From contig CAXKVV010002024.1 in assembly GCA_964058805.1 (NCBI GenBank), forward strand, positions 1 to 43,499: a stretch of 43,499 nt of DNA, in the 5' to 3' direction. How positions within the stretch are numbered: position 1 is the stretch's first letter; every line of letters starts with the position of its first letter. The DNA comes from Schoenoplectus triqueter. Lineage: Eukaryota; Streptophyta; Magnoliopsida; Poales; Cyperaceae. Shown piece after piece: positions 33,682 to 42,767 of the stretch. Made by a program: the position numbers and the translations under genes. The notes under the pieces were generated by a model. That model ran no database searches. It was given only the letters and a program-made list of their open reading frames with translations, and was not told the origin of the DNA.

Positions 33682-34509
33682 ATGGCATTTTTCGGAAACT
33701 TCAACCTCGCTCCCTACACCGTCATGCCTGCACAGAGCCCAGAGGGCAAGCTTTTCATGTTCTTTGGGACCATCCCACAAGAATTGACTGTCTACGGCCC
33801 AGCTCCAGTGGCCACCTTCACTCCCGCGACCGTCCGGATCTCCATCCCGGACGAGGAGGAAGAATCGATCACCCTGACTCCCAAGGGGATCTCCAACAAC
33901 ATCATGGCCTCTCCTACTGCCTCCCCGAAAAGGAGAAGGCGACCGTCTAAGAAGACAGCCCCAACGGCAGCAGCCCAAACTGCCCGTAACTCTCAAGCAT
34001 CCAGGAAGAGGGCCCTGGATGCATACCAAAACCAGCTGGTGGCTAGGCCAGCTATCCCAGTCTCCAACAAATTCATAGCCCTCCGAATAGTGGCCAAGAA
34101 CTCGGCCACAGGCCAGCTCCGCCAGGCATGGGAGGTGCCTAAGCCCACACCTCGCCCAACTCAAAGGCCTCAGCGCCGCCAGGACAAATCTCAAACCCCT
34201 GCAGAAGCCATCTACAAGGCTCACAGGGCCCTCAAACAGAGGAAGAGCGTTAGAAACGCTAGGTCGAGACGATACGTCTCCCGCCCTAACCAATCTCAAG
34301 GCATGGCTCAGCCGCAAGCCATTGCCTCCACTCCACAAGGAGGTCTGTACCAAAGGCAACACCTAGCACCCAGCAGGTGTGGGTCCCGAAGGGTTCCCAG
34401 CCAACAAAGCCCCAATCTCAAGCCCAGCCCAGCAAGGCCGGCAAATCCAACGCTCCGCCCGAGAGCGTGTTCAGCCGCTTGGGTCAAAAGAGTGTATTCA
34501 GCCGATTAG
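33682..34509 (+). CDS. Tat ORF1: basic, Pro/Arg-rich N-terminal protein
   Basis: Starts at the ATG at 33682 (MAFFGNFNLAPYT), the first ATG after the splice-like site; 275 codons. The N-terminus is hydrophobic/aromatic and is followed by an acidic patch (DEEEES) and a nuclear-signal-like cluster PKRRRRPSKK. The rest is rich in Arg, Pro, Ala and Gln. No catalytic motif. It may be the start of the gag polyprotein, since the next open frame overlaps it in the -1 register from 34290. From about 34344 the other frame reads as the better protein (VPKATPSTQQVWVPKGSQ), so the last 55 or so codons here are probably not the true continuation. Ogre-type elements carry a separate ORF1 before gag, which is the alternative reading. 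Confidence 0.65.
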   Translation: MAFFGNFNLAPYTVMPAQSPEGKLFMFFGTIPQELTVYGPAPVATFTPATVRISIPDEEEESITLTPKGISNNIMASPTASPKRRRRPSKKTAPTAAAQTARNSQASRKRALDAYQNQLVARPAIPVSNKFIALRIVAKNSATGQLRQAWEVPKPTPRPTQRPQRRQDKSQTPAEAIYKAHRALKQRKSVRNARSRRYVSRPNQSQGMAQPQAIASTPQGGLYQRQHLAPSRCGSRRVPSQQSPNLKPSPARPANPTLRPRACSAAWVKRVYSAD

Positions 34510-37500
34510 GCTCGAGAATACCACTCAATAGTCTAAAAATAACTGCCCCTGACCAAACAAAGAAGAAGAGAAGAACCGCTCGTTATGAAGAGCACTTCTC
34601 AGTCAACACCATCAGTATAAGCTACGATACTGACCCAGATACTGATGGAGAGGTGAATATGGTCCAGGATGACCAGTCTCCACCTAATCAAGCTCACGTC
34701 ACCAATACCAACAAAAATAATGGTAGAAAAGGGAGACCACCCAAGAGAGTCAACCCCGAAGGCAACAGCAGGGAAGGGGAAGACCACAACGAAAACCCCG
34801 ACCTCTTCGATAATGAAGATGACGTTGAAGCACGTCCCGAAATGCCTATCGATGAAATTGAAATACTAAAAGGCCACATCGAGGCACGGGATGAAGAGCT
34901 GATTAGGCAACGGGAGCTAATCGCTACCATGCTAAAACAAAACGAAGAATTGATTAAGGCGGTCAAGTCATTACAGGAATCACAAGACGCCAATTTCAAA
35001 GCTGGTAGCTCCCGTCAAGAAGGGGTCCACAGTACCAAAAGCAATCATAAGGGAAAACAACCTGTCGATTCTAAACCCCATCCACATAGAACAATAGATG
35101 TGGAGGCTGAACCAACGGGAATATCCCGGAAGGAGATTCAAGCCATGATTGCCCAGCAAATGCAGATAGCTGGAGGTGGATACGCTATCCCTCCCGTTAA
35201 AAACTGTGGACATCCATATCCTGCCATATACGATTTGGAAGAATATCCTAAAGGGTATGTGATCCCCCGCTTCAGGACCTTCTCAGGGGAAGGCAATAAA
35301 GACCTAAACCCCGAACAACACCTGGCCCACTTTGTGGCCTCGTGCGGTAACACGGGTGGCAATGATGCACTGTTGTTAAGACAATTCCCTCAAAGCCTAG
35401 TGGGAACCGCATTCCAATGGTATTATTCATTAGAAAACAACAGCATCAGAACCTGGGACGAGATGGCAGACTCGTTCAGGGCACGATTTGTCATGGTATC
35501 TGACAAAATAAACATAGCCGATCTGGCAAGCACTAAACCCAAGAAAGGGGAGTCAATGACAGATTTTATCAATAGATGGCGGAACCTCAGCATCAAATGC
35601 GACCGCACATTAACTGAAGATGAGGCCGTCAACCTAATCATGAAGAACATTGACGGGTGGATGGGCATGCTTCTTGGTGTGACAAAGGTCAACACATTCA
35701 AAGACTTGCTCAGGTCGGTATCCAACATGGAAAGGATGTCACCGCACACCGTGCCGAACTTTATGAACAATAGGCCGCAACGAGGAGCCCGAGCTGAAAC
35801 CAAAGTGGCATTCACCTCGCTAAAAGATAAGATGGTCGCTAACGCAGACACCCAAAGCGGCAGCAGTGGCACAAATGGCAACAATTACAATAAGGGACCC
35901 AGGCCCAATCCAGGAGGGAGTTCACGGAGTTTTGAATCCCTCAAACAAAAGAAATCTAAACCGTACTCCTTCAGAAAAGATAAAGTTGCCCAAATCTTCA
36001 GAGGGGCACTGAAGAATGGTCTAACCCTGCCGGCCAGTAAACGCCCGGAAGATGCCGATAAATCGGACGAACCCAACTTTTGCCCATACCACAGGATAAT
36101 AGGGCACTCAATTGAAGATTGCTGGGTCTTCAAAGATTGGGTCGAAAAGGCATACAAAAACGGTGAAATTACTTTACCTAAGGGGTTCTTGCAAAGCCCA
36201 TCAGCCCATGAGCAGGCCAACACGATCTCTCATGAGGAAGAGAAAGTCCCGGGCCAATCAAGCGAAGAACAAGAAGAACAATGGACTACACACCTATCGA
36301 AGAAATCGATTAAAATGCTTAAAGCCCTTAAGAAAGAACCTGGCATGAAATGGAAAGACGATATCACGCCAGTGGTCCCACCAAAACCCAGGGTATATTA
36401 TAAGGTGGACCAGAGCCAAAACCAGGTTCTTAAGAAAAGAAAGAAGCATAGAAGCAACAAGTCCAAAAAGAACAAAATTGAAGAGTATGAGCAGGGCAGT
36501 CCCGAGGCAATCACCCTTCAACATTTCATCTCCAAAGAAGACTGGGAGAAGCTAACCCTAGGTCAAAAGGAAGAAAATGTGGATGAAGAAATAAATAAAG
36601 AAGAAAGCGAAGAAATCTGGGGTGCTTCGTGCAATATGGTATATTCTTCTCACGACGAAGATATGCCAACATTAGAGGAGATGTTCTTCCCAAATGATGA
36701 AGGAGAAGCAAGCACTTCTGGGACTAAGAATGAAGAGTGCAAAGCCGTGCTCCGGTCCGGGACTTATATACCCGAGAGACAGGCTCCCAAGGATTCCGAT
36801 AAAGGAAAGGACAAGGTCCAGAATAAAGGTAAAGAGGTCGAGAATCCAAGCAAGAACCCAGAAAGGACCCGGTCGACGGGCGAAGAATATAATGTGTTGG
36901 CACATCTGCGTAAGATTCCAGCACTATTAAGCATATTTGACGCATTGATGATGTCACAAGACCTAAGGGAGGTACTAATCCAGGCCTTGCAAGATCCCGA
37001 GAAGTACAAGTCATACTTCGTAGAGCAAAATATGCAAGAAGCCCTATTCACAGCCAAGCGGGCCGCCTGTATAAATTTCACAGACGATGACCTCCTAATA
37101 GGCACCGTTGACCACAATCGCCCACTGTACATCACAGGAAATTGTGGAGGGCAAAAGATTGGCCGCATCTTGGTCGACGCAGGGTCTTCGATCAATATCA
37201 TGCCACTTAAAACTCTAAAGACCATCACCTTAGATGTGAAGAACCTATCTGACGAAAAGGTGATCATCCATGGCTTCAATCAAAACTCCCAAAAGGCCCT
37301 GGGAGCTATAACTCTGAACTTGCAATGTGGAAGCCTAAAAGCGCCTACTAAATTCTATGTCATTGACGCTGAAACCTCTTATCGGGCGTTGCTGGGTCGC
37401 CCGTGGCTTCACAGCAATCAGGTCATACCCTCTACTCTGCACCAATGCCTGAAATATATCGAGAATGGTAAGCAAAAGAGAATTGACGGAGATGTCAAGC

Positions 37501-40500
37501 CATTCGGGGTGCATGAGATTAAATTCAATGACGCCCAGTACTTTCTGCCTAAATTCGCTGTGGCGCCGAACCGGCCAATGACAAAAGCAGGTCAGAAACC
37601 CTTCAACAAAGGCCCTAAATTTGATACCTCATCTGGAGAAGAAGAAGAGGTCAAATTTAATATTAAACCCCGAGGTGCTCGAGCCCAAAGACCCGGAAGA
37701 AAGTCGGGTGAAGAAGCAACCTTCCGCTTCAAACAGGTGGCTGCGTATAAGGCCCAAATAAAACCGAGCGAAATTAATGCAAGTGATTCTGAAGAGGAGG
37801 TCATTTTCAATTTTAAGCCAGCCAACACCCCTCAAATCCAGATCATAGAGGCAACTTCAGAAGAAAACTCTGAAGATTCCAACGACTCGGGCGATACCGC
37901 CTCGGGAGAAGAGTCTGGCCATGATCGTCAACCCTGGGAAGAGGAGTCTGACGAAGAGATCATCTATCACATCCTCAAGAAGCCATATAAAGGGCCCGAA
38001 ACAGATAACGAAAGCGAGGAGTCATATATGATCAACACGGGATCCGGTAGCGGAAGGGATAACCCGGTTAGGCCAAGGCCTATAAATGAAGAACGCTCAT
38101 GGCGGGAAAATTTCGAAGGTCGCGTCTGGAATGCGATCGATGAAATAAGGCACCAAGTTGAAAATAATAGAAGAGAGGTGTCTGAACAATGGGAAGTGAT
38201 GCAGGATATCAAGGTGCAACATAATGAAATCATGATAATGATTGAAAACCTGCAAACCGCGATCTATAACTCCGAGCTACTCAAAGAAGTGACGAGCGAA
38301 CCCCATTCCGGGACCCCCGAAAGACAAGCACCCGATAGCGGCAAACGGGTAATTGTCATAGTAGATGAATCAAAAGGGGAAGAAACGAAAGCTAAGCAAC
38401 CGACCGTCATACAAACTCTCAAGGTCAAGAAGAGTAAACCATACTCTTTCATGAAAAATAAAACAGCTCGGATATTTGAGCAGGCCTTAAAGAGCGGATT
38501 GACACTTCCCGTTTGTAAAAGACCCGCAGACATAGAAAGAGCCGGCGAAGGCGAATTCTGCCCTTATCATCGCATACTGGGCCATACCATTGAAGAATGC
38601 TGGGTATTCAAAGACCTCATAGAAGAAGGACATAGAAACGGGACGATCCAACTCCCGAAGAGCTTTCAACAAGACCCAGCTCCGCATAACCTGAATAACA
38701 AGGGCAAAGGGGTGGCTTATACTATCTCGCACACTCCCATACCTAGCAAACCTAAGGCTGCGAGACGTAAGCCGATCAGAGAAATTTACCGCTCCAACTC
38801 AGTCATGAACATTGAGATAGAAGAAGAGATGGCAGCGCTAGAGATTACTGTGGTTCCCGAAAGGCATTTTAAAGACCTTATACCAAGGGAGGTGAACCAC
38901 ATCCAAACCCTAAAGACCTTTGTTGTGCCGGCAAAGGTAGAGTGCATCAAAGGGAGAACTATCATCCATAAGGCCATAATTTTCTATCAGAGCGATTCAA
39001 CCCAGTCTCTGAAGAACCCTGACCACAACACTTGGAAGAAGTGGGTGATAGAACAAGAATCGGAGAATGCAACGAGCGATGACGCTGCATCTCATCCCTT
39101 TGGAAAGGAGCTGTATAAACTGGCAAAAAGGGCGAAATGTCTGAGAGACATATCCAAGGCCGAGGCCAAGCGCTTCGATGAACTCTGGAATGGCGGCCAG
39201 AATAGGGTCCTGGGCCTGGATGGCAAAATAAAATATACCCGAGGGTTAGGGTATAACTGCGATGACGCAGCATGTTTTGAAGGGTCTCTCAACGAGTACC
39301 GTATGAAAGAGAGCTGTTGCATGACTTCTGTTGAAATGCCGGATAATGAAACAGAAGAGGACAATACCCCGGTCATGAAAAATGCTTTGAAACAGTTGGA
39401 AAAGGAACCTAACACGGTCGATGAGTTAGCTGAAATTAATTTGGGGACAGAAGAAGACCCACGACCAACTTTCATAAGCGCGTCGTTGCCGGAAGAGGTG
39501 GCTGACAGGTTGAAGACATTCCTTAAAAACTATATGGACTGTTTCGCTTGGAGTTATAAAGAAATGCCTGGATTAGATCCCAACGTGGCGGTCCATTACT
39601 TAAAAATTGATCCAACCTTCAAGCCGATTAAACAAGCGCCGAGGCGAATGAGAATAGAACTCGAAGAGAAGGTCGTGGAAGAGACAAAGAAACTCATCGA
39701 CGCCGGCTTCATACGGGAAGAAGAAACGCCAGAATGGGTAGCTAGCATTGTCCCGGTTAAGAAGAAAAATGGGCAAATCCGCATTTGCGTGGACTTTCGG
39801 GACTTAAATAAGGCGTGCCCTAAAGATGATTTCCCGCTCCCAGTAACCGAAATCATAATTGACCATACATCCTCCTATGAAGTCTTCTCCTTCATGGACA
39901 GTTATGCGGGCTATAATCAAATTAAGATGGCGCCAGAAGATGAGAGGCACACGGCATTCCGCACGCCGATTGGCATATATTGTTACAAAGTCACGCCGTT
40001 TGGGCTCAAAAATGCAGGAGCCACCTACCAACGGGCGATGACGAAGATATTTGACGATCTGATCCACAAGATTGTAGAATGCTATGTGGACGACCTAGTC
40101 ATCAAAGCCATGTCATATGAAGAACACCTCCAATATCTTGAGGTCGTCTTCAACCGCCTAAGAGAACATGCGCTCAAATTAAACCCGTTGAAATGCGCAT
40201 TCATGGTATCATCCGGTAAATTTCTGGGGTTTGTAGTACGCCACAGGGGAATTGAGATAGACCCGGGCAAGATCAAAGCAATAACTGAACTATCCCCGCC
40301 AAAGAATTTAAAACAATTGCGATCTTTGCAAGGGCAATTGGCGTACATCAGGCGGTTCATAGCCAACCTATCGGGTAAAATCCAACCCTTCACCCGGCTG
40401 ACTAAGAAGAATATCCCGTTTAAATGGGATGGCGAGTGCCAGCGAGCCTTTGAAGAAATCAAGGCATATCTGCTCAACCCTCCAGTGTTGGCGGCGCCCA

Positions 40501-42767
40501 TACCCGGGAAGGAGCTTATTCTATACACGACCGCCCTGGATGGATCCTTGGGAGCTTTGTTGGCACAAGAGAACCAGGATGGTAATCAAAATGCGCTATA
40601 TTACCTAAGTCGTATGATGGTAGGGGCAGAACACGGGTATTCACCGATTGAGAAACATTGTTTAGCCCTAATCTTCGCGGTGAAGAAATTGAGGCACTAC
40701 ATGCTGGCCCACAAAATCATATTAATATCCAAGGTAGATCCTCTCAAGTATCTGATGACTCGGCCAATGCTGACGGGGAGGCTGGCCAAGTGGGCTATTA
40801 TTCTCACCGAGTTCGACATCACCTATACACCGCAAAAGGCGATAAAGGGGCAGGCGCTAGCAGATTTCCTAGCTGCACATCCGATTCAAGATGACTCCCC
40901 ATTAAAATGTAACTTTCCTGACGAGGAAACTCTACATATTGAAGAAGGAAGTCCTATATGGGAGATGTACTTTGATGGTGCCTCATCGATCAAGCCGATC
41001 GCGGGCCCGGGAGTCCCAACTGTACGAGCTGGCGCAGGACTAGTCTTCGTAACCCCGGAAGGCGGGATAATACGACATTCTCTGGCTTTAACTAAACCAT
41101 GTACAAATAATGAAGCAGAGTATGAGGCACTCATCGCCGGACTAGAGCTATCACTGGAGCTGGAAATCAAGGCTGTGCGCATCTTTGGGGATTCACAGTT
41201 GATAATAAATCAAATAATTGGTGAATACAAGGTCTTGAAGCCGGAACTAATACAATATCACCAGAAGGCCATGGAATTAATGAAGAAAATCCCGTACGTG
41301 TCCATTGAGAAGGTCACGAGAGCTGTGAATGGTGAAGCAGATGCGTTGGCCAAACTCGCCAAAGAGCTGGGTGAACCAACAGAGCCGGAAATCCACATCA
41401 TCGTCCGTAATAGAAGGCCATTATCATTGTGTCAAATGATGAATAATGCGAATAATGAAAATGCTGGGTTAGAAAGGATAGAATGCCAAGAAACAATGAT
41501 AACCGAAGAAGATGATGATTGGAGGCAGCCGTTCATTGAATATTTCCGGCATGGCACCCTCCCCAAAGATAAAAGGATGGCTGATCAACTAAGAAAACGG
41601 GTACTACGGTATGCATATGTGGGCAATACGCTATACCGTAGGTCTTATGATCAGTTGTGGCTAAGATGTGTATCAGGGCCTGAAGCCGGGCAGGTTATGA
41701 AAGAAGTACATTCCGGGCTATGCGGAGCACATCAGTCTGGGCCGAAAATGAAGTTGAAAATCAAGCGAATGGGGTATTATTGGCCCACGATGGTAGCTGA
41801 TTGTGAAGAGCATGCGAAGAAGTGCCGCATGTGCCAAATACACGGCCCTTTTATACATCAAGCGCCAAACCCGTTGCACCCCACGGTAGCATCCTGGCCA
41901 TTTAATATGTGGGGCACAGACATAGTGGGGCCCATAGACCCTCCTACGTCGAGAGGTCACCGGTTTATCCTGGCGGCAACAGATTATTTCACAAAATGGG
42001 CCGAAGCCATCCCACTTAAAGAAGTTAAAGCGTCCGATGTGGTTAAGTTCTTCAAGACGCACATCCTTTACCGATTCGGTACACCGCAACGGATAATATC
42101 CGATAATGGAACAGCCTTCAAGAGCTCTAAAGTCTATGCCCTGGCGGAGCAATTCAATATTGATTGGAGATTCTCGTCCATTTATAACCCGAGAGCCAAC
42201 GGCCTGGCCGAAGCCTTTAACAAAACCTTGATCAATATTATGAAAAAGACTGTGGACGGCAACCAACGAGACTGGGATAATCGTCTACAAGAGGCATTAT
42301 GGGCTTATCGGACCACATACCGAACGCCTACGCAAGCTACCCCGTATTCTTTGGCTTTTGGGGTTGAAGCCGTCCTCCCTCTTGAGGTGGAACTACCGTC
42401 ATTACGGGTGGCTATGCAAAATGATATGACTATGGATGAATGCCAACAACTCAGACTGGACGAGTTGGATGCTATGGACGAGAAGAGACTGATAGCCCAG
42501 CAGAACCTCGAAATATATCAGGCAAAAATGGCAAGGGCATATGACAAAATGGCGCGAGTCAGGGCATTTCAACAAGGGGAGCTTGTTCTTGTCCTTAAGA
42601 GGCCGATCATTGGCCGGCACATCGGCCCAAAATTCTCCCCGAACTGGGAAGGGCCATATATAATTGAGAAGGTATACGAGGGCGGCACATACCAACTCAT
42701 AGACCATGAAGGTGAAAGGCCCATGCCACCGATTAATGGGCGATATCTGAAGAAATACTACACATAG
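34377..42767 (+). CDS. Tat gag-protease-RT-RNase H-archaeal RNase H-integrase polyprotein
   Basis: Open for about 2,796 codons. The frame is open from 34290; 34377 is a GTG, not a start, and the first in-frame ATG is 34659. Residues counted from 34377: coiled coil about 155-205; retrotransposon gag about 290-455; zinc module CPYHR..GH....C at 569; protease V-D-A-G-S-S with Asp 934; acidic linker; coiled coil; a second zinc module at 1395. RT spans about 1740-1990 with Y-V-D-D at 1903-1906, RNase H is about 2040-2150, and archaeal-type RNase H about 2195-2325 (FDGASS, NNEAEYEAL, GDSQL, EADALA). Integrase has an HHCC from His 2445 and a D2515, D2576, E2612 triad (D-35-E spacing), then WEGPYII near the end. 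No chromodomain. No internal stop, so this copy may still be able to make its enzymes. Confidence 0.93.
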   Translation: MWVPKGSQPTKPQSQAQPSKAGKSNAPPESVFSRLGQKSVFSRLGSRIPLNSLKITAPDQTKKKRRTARYEEHFSVNTISISYDTDPDTDGEVNMVQDDQSPPNQAHVTNTNKNNGRKGRPPKRVNPEGNSREGEDHNENPDLFDNEDDVEARPEMPIDEIEILKGHIEARDEELIRQRELIATMLKQNEELIKAVKSLQESQDANFKAGSSRQEGVHSTKSNHKGKQPVDSKPHPHRTIDVEAEPTGISRKEIQAMIAQQMQIAGGGYAIPPVKNCGHPYPAIYDLEEYPKGYVIPRFRTFSGEGNKDLNPEQHLAHFVASCGNTGGNDALLLRQFPQSLVGTAFQWYYSLENNSIRTWDEMADSFRARFVMVSDKINIADLASTKPKKGESMTDFINRWRNLSIKCDRTLTEDEAVNLIMKNIDGWMGMLLGVTKVNTFKDLLRSVSNMERMSPHTVPNFMNNRPQRGARAETKVAFTSLKDKMVANADTQSGSSGTNGNNYNKGPRPNPGGSSRSFESLKQKKSKPYSFRKDKVAQIFRGALKNGLTLPASKRPEDADKSDEPNFCPYHRIIGHSIEDCWVFKDWVEKAYKNGEITLPKGFLQSPSAHEQANTISHEEEKVPGQSSEEQEEQWTTHLSKKSIKMLKALKKEPGMKWKDDITPVVPPKPRVYYKVDQSQNQVLKKRKKHRSNKSKKNKIEEYEQGSPEAITLQHFISKEDWEKLTLGQKEENVDEEINKEESEEIWGASCNMVYSSHDEDMPTLEEMFFPNDEGEASTSGTKNEECKAVLRSGTYIPERQAPKDSDKGKDKVQNKGKEVENPSKNPERTRSTGEEYNVLAHLRKIPALLSIFDALMMSQDLREVLIQALQDPEKYKSYFVEQNMQEALFTAKRAACINFTDDDLLIGTVDHNRPLYITGNCGGQKIGRILVDAGSSINIMPLKTLKTITLDVKNLSDEKVIIHGFNQNSQKALGAITLNLQCGSLKAPTKFYVIDAETSYRALLGRPWLHSNQVIPSTLHQCLKYIENGKQKRIDGDVKPFGVHEIKFNDAQYFLPKFAVAPNRPMTKAGQKPFNKGPKFDTSSGEEEEVKFNIKPRGARAQRPGRKSGEEATFRFKQVAAYKAQIKPSEINASDSEEEVIFNFKPANTPQIQIIEATSEENSEDSNDSGDTASGEESGHDRQPWEEESDEEIIYHILKKPYKGPETDNESEESYMINTGSGSGRDNPVRPRPINEERSWRENFEGRVWNAIDEIRHQVENNRREVSEQWEVMQDIKVQHNEIMIMIENLQTAIYNSELLKEVTSEPHSGTPERQAPDSGKRVIVIVDESKGEETKAKQPTVIQTLKVKKSKPYSFMKNKTARIFEQALKSGLTLPVCKRPADIERAGEGEFCPYHRILGHTIEECWVFKDLIEEGHRNGTIQLPKSFQQDPAPHNLNNKGKGVAYTISHTPIPSKPKAARRKPIREIYRSNSVMNIEIEEEMAALEITVVPERHFKDLIPREVNHIQTLKTFVVPAKVECIKGRTIIHKAIIFYQSDSTQSLKNPDHNTWKKWVIEQESENATSDDAASHPFGKELYKLAKRAKCLRDISKAEAKRFDELWNGGQNRVLGLDGKIKYTRGLGYNCDDAACFEGSLNEYRMKESCCMTSVEMPDNETEEDNTPVMKNALKQLEKEPNTVDELAEINLGTEEDPRPTFISASLPEEVADRLKTFLKNYMDCFAWSYKEMPGLDPNVAVHYLKIDPTFKPIKQAPRRMRIELEEKVVEETKKLIDAGFIREEETPEWVASIVPVKKKNGQIRICVDFRDLNKACPKDDFPLPVTEIIIDHTSSYEVFSFMDSYAGYNQIKMAPEDERHTAFRTPIGIYCYKVTPFGLKNAGATYQRAMTKIFDDLIHKIVECYVDDLVIKAMSYEEHLQYLEVVFNRLREHALKLNPLKCAFMVSSGKFLGFVVRHRGIEIDPGKIKAITELSPPKNLKQLRSLQGQLAYIRRFIANLSGKIQPFTRLTKKNIPFKWDGECQRAFEEIKAYLLNPPVLAAPIPGKELILYTTALDGSLGALLAQENQDGNQNALYYLSRMMVGAEHGYSPIEKHCLALIFAVKKLRHYMLAHKIILISKVDPLKYLMTRPMLTGRLAKWAIILTEFDITYTPQKAIKGQALADFLAAHPIQDDSPLKCNFPDEETLHIEEGSPIWEMYFDGASSIKPIAGPGVPTVRAGAGLVFVTPEGGIIRHSLALTKPCTNNEAEYEALIAGLELSLELEIKAVRIFGDSQLIINQIIGEYKVLKPELIQYHQKAMELMKKIPYVSIEKVTRAVNGEADALAKLAKELGEPTEPEIHIIVRNRRPLSLCQMMNNANNENAGLERIECQETMITEEDDDWRQPFIEYFRHGTLPKDKRMADQLRKRVLRYAYVGNTLYRRSYDQLWLRCVSGPEAGQVMKEVHSGLCGAHQSGPKMKLKIKRMGYYWPTMVADCEEHAKKCRMCQIHGPFIHQAPNPLHPTVASWPFNMWGTDIVGPIDPPTSRGHRFILAATDYFTKWAEAIPLKEVKASDVVKFFKTHILYRFGTPQRIISDNGTAFKSSKVYALAEQFNIDWRFSSIYNPRANGLAEAFNKTLINIMKKTVDGNQRDWDNRLQEALWAYRTTYRTPTQATPYSLAFGVEAVLPLEVELPSLRVAMQNDMTMDECQQLRLDELDAMDEKRLIAQQNLEIYQAKMARAYDKMARVRAFQQGELVLVLKRPIIGRHIGPKFSPNWEGPYIIEKVYEGGTYQLIDHEGERPMPPINGRYLKKYYT
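35943..36230 (+). other. First zinc module of the Tat polyprotein
   Basis: Residues about 523-618: KKSKPYSF, then a short helix-like stretch (GALKNGLTLP), then the C-x2-H-x4-H-x4-C knuckle (CPYHRIIGHSIEDC) followed by WVFKD. It corresponds to the nucleocapsid-type RNA-binding part at the end of gag in Tat elements. Confidence 0.8.
38421..38740 (+). other. Second zinc module of the Tat polyprotein
   Basis: Residues about 1349-1455 repeat the first module in the same order: KKSKPYSF, ALKSGLTLP, CPYHRILGHTIEEC, WVFKD, then TISH. By eye about 60% of some 86 aligned residues are identical. It sits after the protease and before RT, where a nucleocapsid module is not expected. Confidence 0.85.

Noticed and set aside
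33646..34362. 238-codon minus-strand frame opposite ORF1
   Set aside because: Shadow of the GC-rich coding ORF1; no domain, and the sense strand has the element context.
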